Positions 12,856-24,543 of a stretch of DNA of 64,000 nt are shown piece by piece. Position numbers and translations under genes: made by a program. The stretch covers positions 124,001 through 188,000 of the forward strand of contig NW_025955027.1 of assembly GCF_022376445.1 (NCBI RefSeq). Direction: 5' to 3'. The notes below the pieces were generated by a model. The model was not told the DNA's origin, did not search any database, and saw only the letters and a list, made by a program, of their open reading frames with translations. The stretch comes from Fomitopsis serialis (lineage: Eukaryota > Basidiomycota > Agaricomycetes > Polyporales > Fomitopsidaceae). Each line of letters starts with the position of its first letter. The stretch's first letter is position 1.

Positions 12856-14015
12856 TCAAGAGTGCATCGAGGACTCACGGTCGAGCTCCCAAGTCCATGC
12901 AGAGCGGTCTTGGTTGGCCAGGTAAGGTAGCTCTGTTGATTGCACAAGACGTCAAAACCTACGGTCCTGCAACCCATCTCTTCTGCCGCTTACCTTCGCG
13001 ATGCTCTCCGCGTCAAGACGGATGTCTGCGTTCTCCGCGAACTGCTTCTGCGCCTCCGGCTCGGTGTGGCGGGTAAGAGATCGGTCGGTGAGGATGCCTG
13101 TAGGTGTGTGAGTGTCAACCCTGGGAGCGACGGGGTATCGTGGAACAGACCTCCATCGATGATGGCCTTCGGGTCCGTGGCGGCTCCAATCAGCAAGCCG
13201 AAGCGTGAACGGAGACTCAGGAGGACCACTTACATGGGCGACCTGCGTAGCACACGTCAGATTGATTGTCGGGAAGAGAGCACCAACAAGCTTACATGGA
13301 TGTTCTGCTTCCCGAACTCCTTGCTCAAGCTCTGGCTCAGGCGCGCTTGCGAACTTCCCGGCCGCGAACACGCTGGTGGTCACGTTGCCCTCCAGCTCGC
13401 GTGGCGCCGGTGAAGAGCAGGGTCCCCTCTTGCCCAGCTCGTTCAGGTCGTTCTCCTGGAACGCCAGGATGATCTGGCGCGAGAACGCGAACGGCGCGAC
13501 GAAGTTAGCGTCGACCGAGTCGTGGACGTCCTGTTCGGTGATGTCCAGGAAGCTCTTCCACGCCCCGAAGGCGCGTTCCACAGGGCGACGCGGATTCGGC
13601 TTTCTCGGGAGATGGCCATTGGTACTTCGATGCCCTCGACTACAGAGATGACCGCGCCGTACGAGTAGTCCTGACGGGGAATGCCGCGCCTGGAAAGGAG
13701 AGTACATGATCAGTCTGCGGTCGGGTGGGTCGGTGGACGACTGACCTCCCCGCCTGCTTGCTTCAGTTCCGAGGTGAACTTGTCGAGATGTCCTTGTTTC
13801 GGGCGATCAGCGCCACCCTATACCTTGCTTGGAGAAGACGCGGCTGGCAGATGAACGGATCAGGCCACAGACTGTCTGTGCAAGTACTGTACTCACGCCG
13901 TAGCGGCACCAGTACCTACCAGCAGTACCAGGTCAGAACCACTTGAGTTGGACGCAGTAGACGCACCTGTGCCGTTGCCAACACCAGCGATCACGATGAC
14001 AGGTCGAACAGACAT
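12856..14015 (-). CDS. Short-chain dehydrogenase/reductase
   Basis: A Rossmann-fold NAD(P)-dependent oxidoreductase of unknown substrate. The start MSVRPVIVIAGVGNG leads into a glycine-rich TGTGAATA motif after a small intron, matching the GxxxGxG cofactor loop. Next come YRVALIARNKD, FLDITEQDVHDSVDANFVAP and FSRQIILAFQEND, then a strand ending in LLFTGAT. The catalytic-site region reads SVFAAGKFA, so the usual YxxxK has Phe for Tyr, as seems common in this fungal subgroup. The C-terminus reads YLANQDRSAWTWELD and ends at TGA (12856-12858). There are several introns. Single missing bases near 13805, 13825, 13390 and 13420 scatter the protein over frames, so it appears as fragments. It is on the same strand as the kinase gene upstream of it, with 541 bp between. 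Confidence 0.8.
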
Positions 14016-14101
14016 GATGGTGGCTCGTGTAAACTACTTTCCTGCGCGGTGGGCGTGGGGAAGATACAAGTGCTGGTGAAGACACGCTCGAGTGACCACC
14101 A

Positions 14102-14110
14102 TTATATAAG
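14102..14110 (-). promoter_or_regulatory. TATA box of the dehydrogenase gene
   Basis: On the minus strand the sequence reads CTTATATAAT, about 90 nt before the dehydrogenase start codon at 14015. Position and sequence fit a core promoter element. It is the only such element seen in the 541-bp spacer 14016-14556, which otherwise holds nothing recognisable. Confidence 0.55.
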
Positions 14111-14556
14111 CCTCTCACCCAGCCAGTGAAGGCCAGGCGTGGTGAGTCAATTGCGTCGGCATATACGCACGAACACGCAATCGCCACCGTTGTAATCTCC
14201 GGCGACGTTACTAAGCACACCGAAGAGTCTTATTCAACCCCATGACTGAGGGAGCGCCTGCTGGCCAGTGATCCATATCGCGACAGGTTGTGCAAACGGC
14301 TATCATATATACGGCGTCGCACACTCGTAGGGTATGGGAGAGGTACAGGCGCGCCGAAGGATGGGTGCATGCGATGGTCGGTGGTACAAATGCAGGTATG
14401 GTACAATGGGTGCAGACAATGGCGATACAACATCAGACATCTCCGGGCACATGAGTGGTCGTAAGGTTAACGCTGCGCGCCGGTGGCAGGGCAGACGTGA
14501 GTATGGCGAAGAGCACGCGAGCAGGCGACACTCACTTGACATACAAGCAGGATGGT

Positions 14557-17500
14557 CTACAAGACTGACGGCAGGTCCAAATGACTGTGGGGAACTCTGG
14601 TATCGTCAAGCGGTCGAGACCACTTGTCTGCGGATCGACAGATCAGATCCCGTGGGCAGACTTCGAAATGTGCACTTGACCATACCTGGACAGGCCAAGA
14701 AATATTCGTCCATGGCAGTCACGAAACGTTCTTGATACTCGTGAGGAGGAATGACGGTCACTTCCTTCCCGGAGTTGAGATTCTGCTTCGCTTTATATTC
14801 TAGGGTCTTTGCGAAGGTGTAGCTCCCTGTAGTATGTGTTAGATGGCGTAGCCCTTGCACACACGATCCAGACGCACCTATGGTGTCTACCAAGCCGCAT
14901 GCGATCCGTTTGCGGTCTTCGTCGATCCCGAGAAGCAACCTGCAAGATGGTGAGGGCAGGATATGGCGCACGAGACGCAAGCGCATACGAATAGTCCATG
15001 ATGTTGCTCCTTGCTAAGAAGTCGCAATCCGCCTTGATAGCTCCTGGAAAAGACCTTGGAGTCGGGCGAACCAAAGTCAACGCCCTGCGCTGATCTACAG
15101 AGGCAACGTTCATCTAGTCGACATGCAGTTGAAACATCGCGGCCTACCCTCGATCCACTCGCCGTCGAACAGCGTCTTGGACGCCGTTTTGACGCCTTGA
15201 CCTTGCGCCCCTGGATGCCCTTCAGGTCGAACGTCTTGCTGATCTTCTGGGCATAGAAGAGATTCTCCATGACCAGCAGGTCAGCCCTAGCTTGTGTCGT
15301 CCCGCTTTCGAGATTTCGGATCTCGATTGTGTAGAATCCGAGCAACTTCGCCAAGACCGACGGCTTAGCCGCCGTCGAGTCCATGTATCGGAAGTAGGAC
15401 GGCCCCAGTTCAATGAGGACCTGCCTAATGATACCGGCACATCAGTCAACGGCGCCGTCTGCGATCATAGTACTTACAGATCCGCGACATTCCAGGCGTT
15501 GACGAGCGTCTTGATGATGAACTGGTCGTCCGAAGTCTTCCAAAAGTTCGACTTGCTCTTGCCGCCGTCTGCAGTCCAATTCGCGCTCCGCATCAGGCTC
15601 TTCAAGAACACGTCCTCCACGCCACATCTCCGCCGAAGCGAGTCAAACTGACGCGCATAGTACACCGTGCAGCTGAACTTGAGACGCTTCCCGATCGTCC
15701 AATCATACTTTATGTGGGGCCGCTCGTCGATAGCAGGCAGGTCAGTCGAGAGCAGGCCGTGATGCGGAGCTGCAGGGCTGGAACGCTGTGCGTCTCCGGG
15801 GCTGAGCACGTATCTCATGGCGCTTGTGAGGGTGTTGGCAATGGACGGGATGAAAAACGAAGGAGTGGACCCGAACGTCGAAGGCTCGCCCTGCGACACG
15901 TATTTCGCAAGTGACTCGGCCGACATCGCAGCGTCCTTCGGCGGCAGCGGCGGGGGAGTGGGGCCCCGGCTGGGGCCCGCGCTCTCGGTGGACGCATTGC
16001 TGTTGGTCGACACGATCGAAGCCGACTTCCCTCTCCGTATGTTCGTCTCGACGAAGCCTGAGGCGGAGGAGGAGCTGGACCCGGAGGTCCGCCAGGTATG
16101 CACGGCACTGGCATTCGCCTCCAGGTCGTGGAGCAGCTTGCCCGCATCTTCGCCGATGCCGCTGACGTGTCCGCCGGCGGCCTGCGTAGACAACTCGACC
16201 GCGGGCTTCGCGCGTGCTGCCGCCGGATTTCCTGGGGTCTTCGTGCCCAAAGAGGAGCTGGGTCGGGGCGACGGCGATCCCGGAGCGTCCGCACCGGGTT
16301 TATGTCGCAGGACATCCCTGATGGAGAGCAACGCCGTTGGGTCCTTAGGGTGCTCTTTGCGAGAGATCACCGCTGAATACGTTTCGGGCTCGTGCCATCC
16401 AACATCGTCTTGGTCAGGATCTGGTAGTGACGTAGCGCTGGTGAGGAAGCGCTTGAAGGAGGAGCCAGGTGTGAAGAAGGATGACCGAGTCTCGAGCGGA
16501 GTAGACGGAGGGGCGGGAGGTAGGGCCGCGCGCGGAAGAGCAGTGGACATGCTCGCCAGTTCACGCTGATAGTCAGCGGAGCTGTACAAGAGTTATATCT
16601 CACTATAAACAAATGATCGCGCATGCCGAGTGACCTACCTGAGGGTGAACGCGATGATGCTCCCCCAATCGTCTTCCTTCACGATGACGTTCCCGCCCGG
16701 GACAGCATGGTAACCACTCTGCCACCACTCCGGTTCCACGATAGACGGCATACCCCGTGCAGTCCTCATCGTATGCGTATGTTTGGGAAGACCAGAGGAG
16801 TGCTTAGCCTCCCACGCGTTGAGCCGTCGCGATGCCCCCTTGGCCGCAGCGACAAACGACCGGCGCACATCGTTCAAAGAGGCGGTGGGCGTCCTGGCGA
16901 GCTCCGCGTACAAGTTCTGCTCTTGCCGTTGAAAAGAGTGGCGCAGCCCGGTCAGAAGCTGCATCTCGTCGCCCTCGGATTGGACCGACTGCGACGTGCT
17001 TGAAATAGAGATCACCGAGTCCGACGATGCCAAGGGCTTCGCGGGAGTCACCGTCTTCGTAGACATCGTGCTGTCGGTCGAGGCACCGCTCTCTTCCCGG
17101 GCCATGGTCACGGTTGGTGTGGAAGCGGACGACGGTAGGCGGGATAACGAAGCCTTGGGCGTCGCTTGGGCAGCCTCGTCCGTCACGTCGTACGCATCGT
17201 CCTCCGAGGGTAAGCGCGGGAGAGCCTTCACACGCGTAGTGTCGCCTTCGCCGACGAAGTTCTCTTCCTGGGATGACACTATTGAGTCGCGACGGCAGCA
17301 TAGAAGGCAGTTGCTGCTCACTAGTTTGTCTATATGCTCCGACAGCCCTTGCCACCAGCGCATGATCTCCTTCCTCAGCATCCGCCTATCGTCGTCGCTG
17401 GAGTTTACCTTGACAGGGGAAGCTGGCGCACTTGCCGTTTCCTTATCGGAGCCCTTCTCGACCTGGCGTCGTCGCACGATTTGCAGTCGCGGCACCTTGA

Positions 17501-19708
17501 GCTCGAATATATCCTCGACGACAGACAGGGAGAAGGTCACCGTCCGCACTCCGCACTCGAACCTCCGGAGGATGTTGAAGCGCGTGCTGGGAAGCGGCGT
17601 GTCCTTGGATGCGGCCGAGACAGCGGTGTGCTCGCACAACTCCGGCGCGACCCCGCACATCGCGGGGGAGTAGATGAGCAGCTCGAGGTACTTGCCGAAG
17701 GAGAAGAGGCTACCTCATCGGCATAAGCAGCGAAGGTGAGCATGCAGCGACTAAAGCAGACACAGAGGGCAGGGGACAGACACCCACTATGTACCGTCGT
17801 GCATCTGCTGCTTGGACGTCTCCTTCCCGCAGACCGCGCAGCTTTGCCACATCGAGATGGGTTCCTTGTCCTTGGGTTCCTCGTCCGCGTTGGCTGGGAG
17901 ACTTATGGTTGCGACGATGCGAACCCCAGCATGGATCCATTGCATGTCGTGGTCACTGCACAGGAACTGGCAGCCTGGCTCAGGGCACGGCTCCTCCGCT
18001 GTCGCGCAGAGACGGCCAATAGTCTCGCCGATCGTTTCGTCCGTCTTGTGGCTGCGCTGGTAGTAGCGGTATGTAGTCCACTTCCTGCGATTCCCGCACG
18101 ACGTGAAGCGATGCGGTGTTGTGATGGCCGACGATGTTGGCGCCGAGCCCGACGGCGTCGGCGGTTGGGTGGGTGCAACCAGAGGCAGCGGTACATGGGC
18201 CGAGTACAGCAGCGAGATGCCCTGCTGTCGGACAAAGCCAGACGTGCCCACCATGCCTCGTCCGAGCGCGTCTTTCCCTTCCCACCCGAGGAGGCTCGTC
18301 AGTGCTGCCTTCTCCTCGCCATTGAGCCTCCGCAGCGGGTCCTCCTTCTCCTTCTCGGCGAGGCTGACCAAGACGCTCGGTAAGGGGAAGATGAGTCCCG
18401 GCGAAGTCGACACAAGATCCTTGCGTGTCTTGACGTTCCGAAGAGTATCCGCGAACGGCTGCTGGGCGTCCCGTCAGCGGCACCGCGTAGGGCCCCGCTC
18501 GACGACGTCGAGATGAAAGAGAAGCGCCGTGGCCGCGGGTGATTGCCCTCCATAGGCCCGCGAGAAGACTGCGAGCGAGTCAACGGGAGCTCTAGCGAAC
18601 CGCGGCGCGCCACAGACGGTCCAACTGCGGCAACGCGGTGAACGAGGTGCTCCGTTTCTTCGAGAAGAACGACCAGATGCCGCCGGCCACTGCGAGCGTG
18701 CTGTCGCGCTTTGGCCGTGCCCTGTTCTCCTTCGCCGTCGACGGTTCGCCGATCGGAGCGCTCATGAAGGAGGGAAGGGTGGCCTGCGGAAAGTGCAGCT
18801 CGACATGCGAATTTGACAGCAGATACTGCTCGAGCAACAGCGACAAATACAAGAAGATAGACAGTTTGAGCACCTTAACCAGTGAGGCGTGCTGCTGGGG
18901 ATCGGTGTCGCCCTTGAACTTGAACGTTCCGCCGACAATCTGAACGCAATCCTCGTCCGCGGCATCATACAGCTCCGCTGTGGCAGAGTAGTGAGCGATC
19001 CCAGCGGTCGTCGCAAGCTGCAGCCTTACCATCCCACTCAGCGAGTCCGTACAACACGCGCTCGTGCCCGTCGACGCCGTCCGGGAGCGCATATGTATTG
19101 GCGACGAACATGCAGTCTACACCATAGGGCACCATGTCGTACTCCAAGTCCTCCGATGTCCGCTTCGGGGCCGCGCCGTAGGCCTCCATCGTGAGCAGGA
19201 GGTGCTTGGAGGAGGGCTTTGGCTGGGGCGGCGTCTGGGCATGGGTCGCGACGAGTTCCCGCAACTGCTCCAGGGCTAGTGAACGAGCGTTCTGGGACGA
19301 ACCGTGCTCCGAGGCCGGCCGTTTATTCTCCTCCTGCTCGTCTATTCCCTTGGGTGGCCTGGGGAGGGTCTTGTATCTGGCAGCCTTGTCCTCTTGTTCC
19401 TTCGCCTTCTCGCTCTCCAGCTTCTCGCGTCGTTGCCGCGCTTCCTCCTCCTGCCTCCGCTTCGAAGCCTTCCGCCGCATGCGCTTCAAGCCAGCCAGCC
19501 AGCCACCTCGGGAGATGTTCGCGCCGAGTTGCAGCAGTGCCTTCTTCAGCGCGTTCGCCCAGTTCTCGCGATCCACGGCGACATTCTCGTCTTCGAGAGC
19601 CTGCAGGATAAAGCGTTGCAGATGCGCGCGCGCGTCAGCAGTGAGGGCGCTGGAAACCAATTTGTCTCGCGATGGGACGGCTGGGAGAGGTTTCTCTGCT
19701 TGACTCAT
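14557..19708 (-). CDS. FAB1: Fab1/PIKfyve-type phosphatidylinositol-3-phosphate 5-kinase
   Basis: Makes PtdIns(3,5)P2 on endosome and vacuole membranes. The start ATG at 19706-19708 gives MSQAEKPLPAVPSRDKL, followed by a charged Arg/Glu/Lys coiled segment (about 19,400). A region like the Fab1 chaperonin (CCT) domain follows, then the cysteine-rich Fab1 segment with EEPCPEPGCQF and MQWIHAGVRIV (about 17,950). Next are SLFSFGKYLELLIYSPAMCG (about 17,690) and a linker ending DDWGSIIAFTL, joined by an intron to SSADYQRELASM. After a long Ser/Pro-rich spacer comes the PIPK catalytic core: DWTIGKRLKFSCTVYYARQF, FWKTSDDQFIIKTL, SKTFDLKGIQGRKVK and NIMDYSLLLGIDEDR. The C-terminal exon KWSRPLDDTRVPHSHLDLPS ends at TAG 14557-14559. 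No FYVE finger is visible at the N-terminus. A few frame breaks occur, for example near 19,040-19,060. Confidence 0.88.
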
Positions 19709-19968
19709 CTCAACGATAGTCAACGCATTGAAGACGAGGACGAGCAGACTCGAGCTACAGCAGCGGGTAGCGGGACGTAAGCGCGCGCGCAGCGGTCAGA
19801 GCGATGTCATGCTTTCCTAATCAAGACAGTCACGGGCTTGGGCTTCCGGATACTGAGATCCAGATCTTCAACATGTGTCACGCGCTTCGACATTAGACAA
19901 ATGTGGTCTGTATAGGGAGCTGAAAACGAGGGAGCCTAAAAGTCGGATATGGCGCGCCGTAGCACTGT

Positions 19969-20518
19969 TCTATGCACTGGGATACGATGACCGGCGTGGC
20001 GGATATGACGGTCACGTGTGAAGCGAGGCGTACCAGCAGCCCGCCTCATTATTACTGAGTGAGCTTGGATGGTCAGTTGCAAGAGAGCGAGAGGGGAATG
20101 ATTGGCGGTGTGGGGCGCAGCCCGCAGGGCTGCCCGACTCGAAGAGTGTGCCTGGACCTGAGGGGCAACGGGTGAGCCGCGAGGGCGGGCGGGTTGATAC
20201 CGCAGCCCTGCGCTCCCATTGCCACTGCTGGGCCGCAGGGTAGACACGTCGAGCCAAAAACAAACAAAACAAAGACAAAAACAAAACAAAGATATAAAGA
20301 AAAAGCACACATTGGGTTTTTGGCGGCGTGTGCTGCGTGAAGAGGGTGGGGAGGGTGGGGAAAACGAGAGCTATTCGAAGGGCGTAGCGGCCGCGGAGCC
20401 TTCGAGAGCGGTCGTCCGAGTGGGCGCGCAGAGGAGAGCGATGCGCGCCTAAATCTCCTCCTGCATGCGTAGACTCACTTCTACGCGACGCTCGTGCCTC
20501 GCTTCGCTTAGAATACCA
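19969..20518. mobile_element. Repeat element X, short internally deleted copy
   Basis: This 550-bp unit starts with a 214-bp segment R1 (19969-20182) and ends with a 159-bp segment R2 (20360-20518). R1 is repeated at 20519-20732 and R2 at 21786-21944 with virtually no differences that I can see. The middle 177 bp carries an A-rich run of AAACAAA-type repeats (20257-20300). The next element starts directly at its end. It has no coding capacity. The shared ends with element Y suggest a non-autonomous transposon pair or one duplicated unit with an internal deletion. The superfamily is unclear because no clean terminal inverted repeats were found. Confidence 0.6.
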
Positions 20519-21944
20519 TCTATGCACTGGGATACGATGACCGGCGTGGCGGATATGACGGTCACGTGTGAAGCGAGGCGTACCAGCAGCCCGCCTCATT
20601 ATTACTGAGTGAGCTTGGATGGTCAGTTGCAAGAGAGCGAGAGGGGAATGATTGGCGGTGTGGGGCGCAGCCCGCAGGGCTGCCCGACTCGAAGAGTGTG
20701 CCTGGACCTGAGGGGCAACGGGTGAGCCGCGATACCCAATATGAAGACGTCGAGTACGGCGGCGCGTTGCGGCGAAGCCGTTACCCCCAGTCCAGAAGCC
20801 GACGAGCCTCGTCGTACATGCTCTGTGAGTCAGTGTCCAACACTGACGACGCCAATGACCCGTATTGTTGATCAACCGGTTCGCAGAGTCCCGCCGGATG
20901 GGCGCCGCGAAGCAAACATCGCTCCGCTGACCCTAGGAGGAGCAGTGCCGCGTCGTGCTCATCGAACCCGGTGTGTCCAGCCTGACTCGTGTGCAGTGGA
21001 TGACACGAGTTCGTTACGCTCGTGCCGACACGAGCCAGTGCCAGTGTAAGCATGCTGCTGCTGCATGCTCCTGACTCGTGTGCAGTGAATGACACGAGCG
21101 TGTTATGCTCGTGCCGACACGAGCCAGTGTAAGCGTGCTGCGTCCAGCCCGACCCGTGTGTGACACTCGCTGGCTATGAGCTCGTGCTGACACGAGCCGG
21201 TGTAAGCATACTGCGTCCAGCCTGACCCGGTGTGACACTCGCTGGCTATGAGCTCGTGCTGACGCGAGCCAGTATAAGCCTGCTGCGTCCAGCCTGACTC
21301 GTGTGTGACACTCGCTGGCTATGAGCTCGTGCTGACACGAGCCAGTGAAGCATACTGCGTCCAGTGTAAGCATGTTGCCTCCAGCCTGACTCGCGTGTGC
21401 ATGACACGAGCTAGCGATGCTCGTGCCGACGCGAGCCAGTGTAAGCGTGTTGCGTGCAGCATGAAAGAAACTCAGCGGGTTGGTCCCGCCCGGCGACCAG
21501 TGAGCGAGAGCGCTGGTGACGGAGCACTGGGCGGCGGTCGAAGGACTCGGAGTCGGACAGTCCACAATGGCAACCGCTGCTCGCTCAGCTGGATGCTCAT
21601 GTCGGACAAGCTTGCGAGACAGAGACTACGACTCTGTGTTGACCATCCTCCACGCATTTGTGAGTGGTACAATCATTTGGTCGTTGCTCACATAATCCGG
21701 CTCTTCGTCGCCATCGGGATTGATGAGCGAAGGTTGTACCATAGTCCCCTTCCTGTAAGCTACAAGTGGTGTAGTCTTAGTGGAAGAAAACGAGAGCTAT
21801 TCGAAGGGCGTAGCGGCCGCGGAGCCTTCGAGAGCGGTCGTCCGAGTGGGCGCGCAGAGGAGAGCGATGCGCGCCTAAATCTCCTCCTGCATGCGTAGAC
21901 TCACTTCTACGCGACGCTCGTGCCTCGCTTCGCTTAGAATACCA
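20519..21944. mobile_element. Repeat element Y, longer copy with hairpin minisatellite
   Basis: This unit of about 1.43 kb begins with the same R1 segment (20519-20732) and finishes with the same R2 segment (21786-21944) as element X immediately to its left. Its 1053-bp interior is absent from X, and includes the hairpin minisatellite 20970-21465 and single-copy DNA. No long protein of known type is encoded; open frames across it are accidents of the repeat. The near identity of R1 and R2 between copies points to a recent duplication or recent activity. Confidence 0.6.
20970..21465. repeat. Hairpin-containing tandem repeat (minisatellite)
   Basis: About six diverged units of about 72-94 bp. 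Each contains a short palindrome, CTCGTG-4 nt-CACGAG, at 21019-21034, 21108-21123, 21181-21196, 21253-21268 (one mismatch), 21326-21341 and 21420-21435. The hairpin is followed by GCCAGTGTAAGC-like sequence and a CTGCGTCCAGCCTGAC-like block. It lies inside repeat element Y. Confidence 0.75.
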
Positions 21945-22729
21945 GAAATGTACCGCGGATACGCTGATGTTCCGATGTTCAACGTTGTGAATTTGGAAGC
22001 ATGTCCTCCTCCTCGGTGTGCCCGTCGTCCAACAACTTATACATCGACAAGCACAGCATTGGCCTAGCGATGGCATTCACGCTGGCTACGCTCCCGGGCT
22101 ACTATTCGCTGATCAGCCAGTTACCCTCGTTTACCACTTGCCTGCCCAACTTCCACAAAGCGATGCAACCAAATTCACCGATCGTTCACGTTCGAGTCCT
22201 CACTCCCGCGCCAAGTTAACAAGGTTGAACCAGACCGTGCCTTCGAGGCTGGGGAGCGGGGCCACGCAGGCGGGAGATCGGCTTCCCCTTCCCGCGAAGA
22301 CTCACAGTGGCAGTGTAGCTGCTGTATGTATGTAGTGAGTTTGTTAGCGCCTTGTGACGAGATTCCGCCCTGTACATGTGATGCCACTGATCTGCATTCC
22401 ATGGATTTTGGAACAGGAGTTGTGTCGCCGTGTCAGTGTGATCGACGTGGATAGTGGACGCCGTTTGGAACCAGCCGCAGTCGTTGAGTATATAAATGCA
22501 GACACCGCGCGATGGCCTTTAAATTTCAGGGTCGCTATCTACTTCGAAGCTCACTGACAGCGAATGCATTGATTGGTACGTACCCCGCGATGCGCCGACG
22601 CCGACACTGACCATCGTTCCTACCCGCCGTTGATAATTAGCTTTTCCTTCTACCACCACTGATTCCTCCTCTGCACCGGCGCCACCAACCTTTCCACGGA
22701 GTCCCGACTTCTCCTCGCACTCACTCGGC
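21945..22729. other. Left copy of duplicated promoter region
   Basis: From about 21,975 this DNA resembles 23,745-24,543, for example ACAACTTAT..CGACAAGCAC, then TAGTGAGTTTGTTAGCGCC, and a shared block ACACCGCGCGATGGCC. A TATA box (TATATAAA) is at 22489-22496. It is the promoter region of the broken secreted-protein copy at 22730. No separate gene was seen. Confidence 0.5.
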
Positions 22730-22992
22730 ATGCATTCCTCAAGCTTCCTCCCTCTTGCAGCCCTCGTCGCCGCCGCTTCCGTTGCGGCAGCACGTCAGTT
22801 GATGACTACATGCTCGCGTACGTCGACCACATGTCCTCGTCTTCTTCTATGTTACGATTGACCACGACGCTCGTACTCCAGATCCCGCAGCGACCCGACA
22901 TTTCCTTGTCCGCGCGCGAGAGCGTCGACACCATGGACGCTGCTGAAGACCCAGAGGCCGGAGTCCTGATCACCTGGTACAACGGCCATTGA
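22730..22992 (+). pseudogene. Broken duplicate of the small secreted protein gene
   Basis: The start MHSSSFLPLAALVAAASVAAAR copies the signal peptide of the intact gene at 24544. The frame is lost at about 22,796 (CGTCCAGTTGATGAC expected, CGTCAGTTGATGAC seen). After the shared intron the DNA still spells a decayed SRSD..LSARES block. The sequence then diverges and stops at 22990-22992, so the Lys-rich C-terminal half is missing. It is either a truncated paralogue or dead. The frame break alone could be a sequence error, but the missing 3' half cannot. Confidence 0.6.
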
Positions 22993-24543
22993 CATGATCG
23001 GTAAATCCCCAGTTGTTGATCGAACCCTACCTAGACGCTTACGGATCCATGGCTCGTGCGTCCTTTATTTTTTATTTGCAATGACAGACCGTTCCTCCAT
23101 ATTACGAAGACTTATAGATGGGCACGCTCCAGTGATGGGCCCGGTCGACTGAGGCAAGCAAGAGCTCGTGAATAGACGGCTACGTACGAGTCGCGGATTT
23201 TAGCGGATCGGTGCAAAGTAATCAACCGTAGGCAGACCATGACCGTTTGGACACTTTGACGGCCGGGGGGCGGTCGTACACAATACGGGTCAAATACGGG
23301 TGGGTCGCGGTGACGCCGATCACGATCTGGTCTTGCGCTCTGCCACACTGCCCTTGTTTCGGAAGGGACTGTGTGTCCTCCACGTCTGGGATCATCTGCT
23401 GTCGCTGCCCAGCGAGCAACTGCACCTCACATCACGCCCGACCCATCTGAACGCCAACCCGAATGTCATGAACTGCTCCTAGTCGCTCTTTGAAACGTCT
23501 CATCCAGAGGTGCTCCGCATGAGCAACGCCGGGCCCCGAGTCGGATGTCGATGCCAGTGGGACTCTCCCCGGAGCTACGTTGGTGATAGGTCGGGATATA
23601 GCTACGTGCTAGCGAATGCGGATGATGATAGTCGTTCGAGCGTTGTGTTGCGGATGACCGTCCCCGAGCGTAGCTCGTTACGTGCGATGAGTCGAGTTGA
23701 CCCCGCCGGGTTGTCAGACTTGTCGAGAAGAGTCGTTGATTTATCCGGGTTGAACGTTGAGCGTTGAACTTGGAAGCATAGCCTATGCGACTCCGAGGTG
23801 GGACCGCGGCAGGGGCGCCAAACAACTTATTGACCGACAAGCACTGCATTGACCTGGCAATCCTCCCGGCTACCATCCATATCAGCCGTTTCTCCTCGTT
23901 TACCGCTCGCCTGCGCAACCACAAATGACTCACCGAAGTGCAGCGATCGTTCACGTTCTCACTTCCCCGCTCCAGACTGAGATTGCCTCTGACAAAGTTA
24001 AAGCGGACCGTGCCCCCGAGGCTGGGGATTGGAAGCCGCGCAGACGCGAGGTTGGCTTCCCCTCCGCGAAGGCTCACACAGCAGTGTAGCTGCTATATCT
24101 ACGTAGTGAGTTTGTTAGCGCCTTGTGATGTGACAGATCCCGCCTGGTGGTGCCACTGATCTGTATCCCATGGAACAGGAGTTGTGCAGGCGTCTCAGCG
24201 CAATTGACGGGGACAGTGGACACCGTCTGAGACCGTCATAACCGTCCGACATCCAAGGTCGACCGGAGCCGATGAGTATATAATCGCAGACACCGCGCGA
24301 TGGCCCTTCAGCTTTGCTATCTGCTTCGAAGCTCACTGACAGCGAGTGCACTGGTTGGTACGTACCCCGCGATGCGTTTACGCCGACGCTCATCATCGTC
24401 CTTACCCGCTGTCGACGATTAGCCTTGCTCGATTTTTCGACGTACAGTTGAACGCCTACCATCCTTCTACGACCACTGATTCCTCCCCTAATTCCTCCCC
24501 ACCAACCTTCCCTCATTCCGGATTCTCACCATACTCGCTCAGT
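22993..24543. other. Spacer and right copy of the duplicated promoter
   Basis: 22993-23,740 shows no recognisable gene. From about 23,745 the DNA matches the left copy (21,975 on) and contains a TATA box TATATAAT at 24277-24284, about 260 nt before the start codon of the intact secreted-protein gene. The long minus-strand open frame 23466-24077 has no recognisable domain and lies over this promoter. Confidence 0.45.
24277..24284 (+). promoter_or_regulatory. TATA box of the secreted-protein gene
   Basis: TATATAAT, kept in the same relative place as TATATAAA (22489-22496) in the left duplicate, within a shared block that reads GAGTATATAA..GCAGACACCGCGCGATGGCC. Conservation across diverged copies supports function. 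The distance to the ATG implies a 5' leader of roughly 200 nt or a leader intron. Confidence 0.55.

Noticed and set aside
15817..16569. 250-residue plus-strand open frame
   Set aside because: It lies over the Ser/Pro-rich linker of the Fab1-type kinase, which continues in frame on both sides on the minus strand.
20012..20875. 287-residue minus-strand open frame
   Set aside because: It runs across the repeat segments R1, R2 and R1 again, and repeats its own residues, so it is a product of the repeat structure.
20970..21465. CRISPR-like array
   Set aside because: The units contain palindromes at regular spacing, but the intervening DNA is itself repeated, units vary, and the host is a eukaryote.
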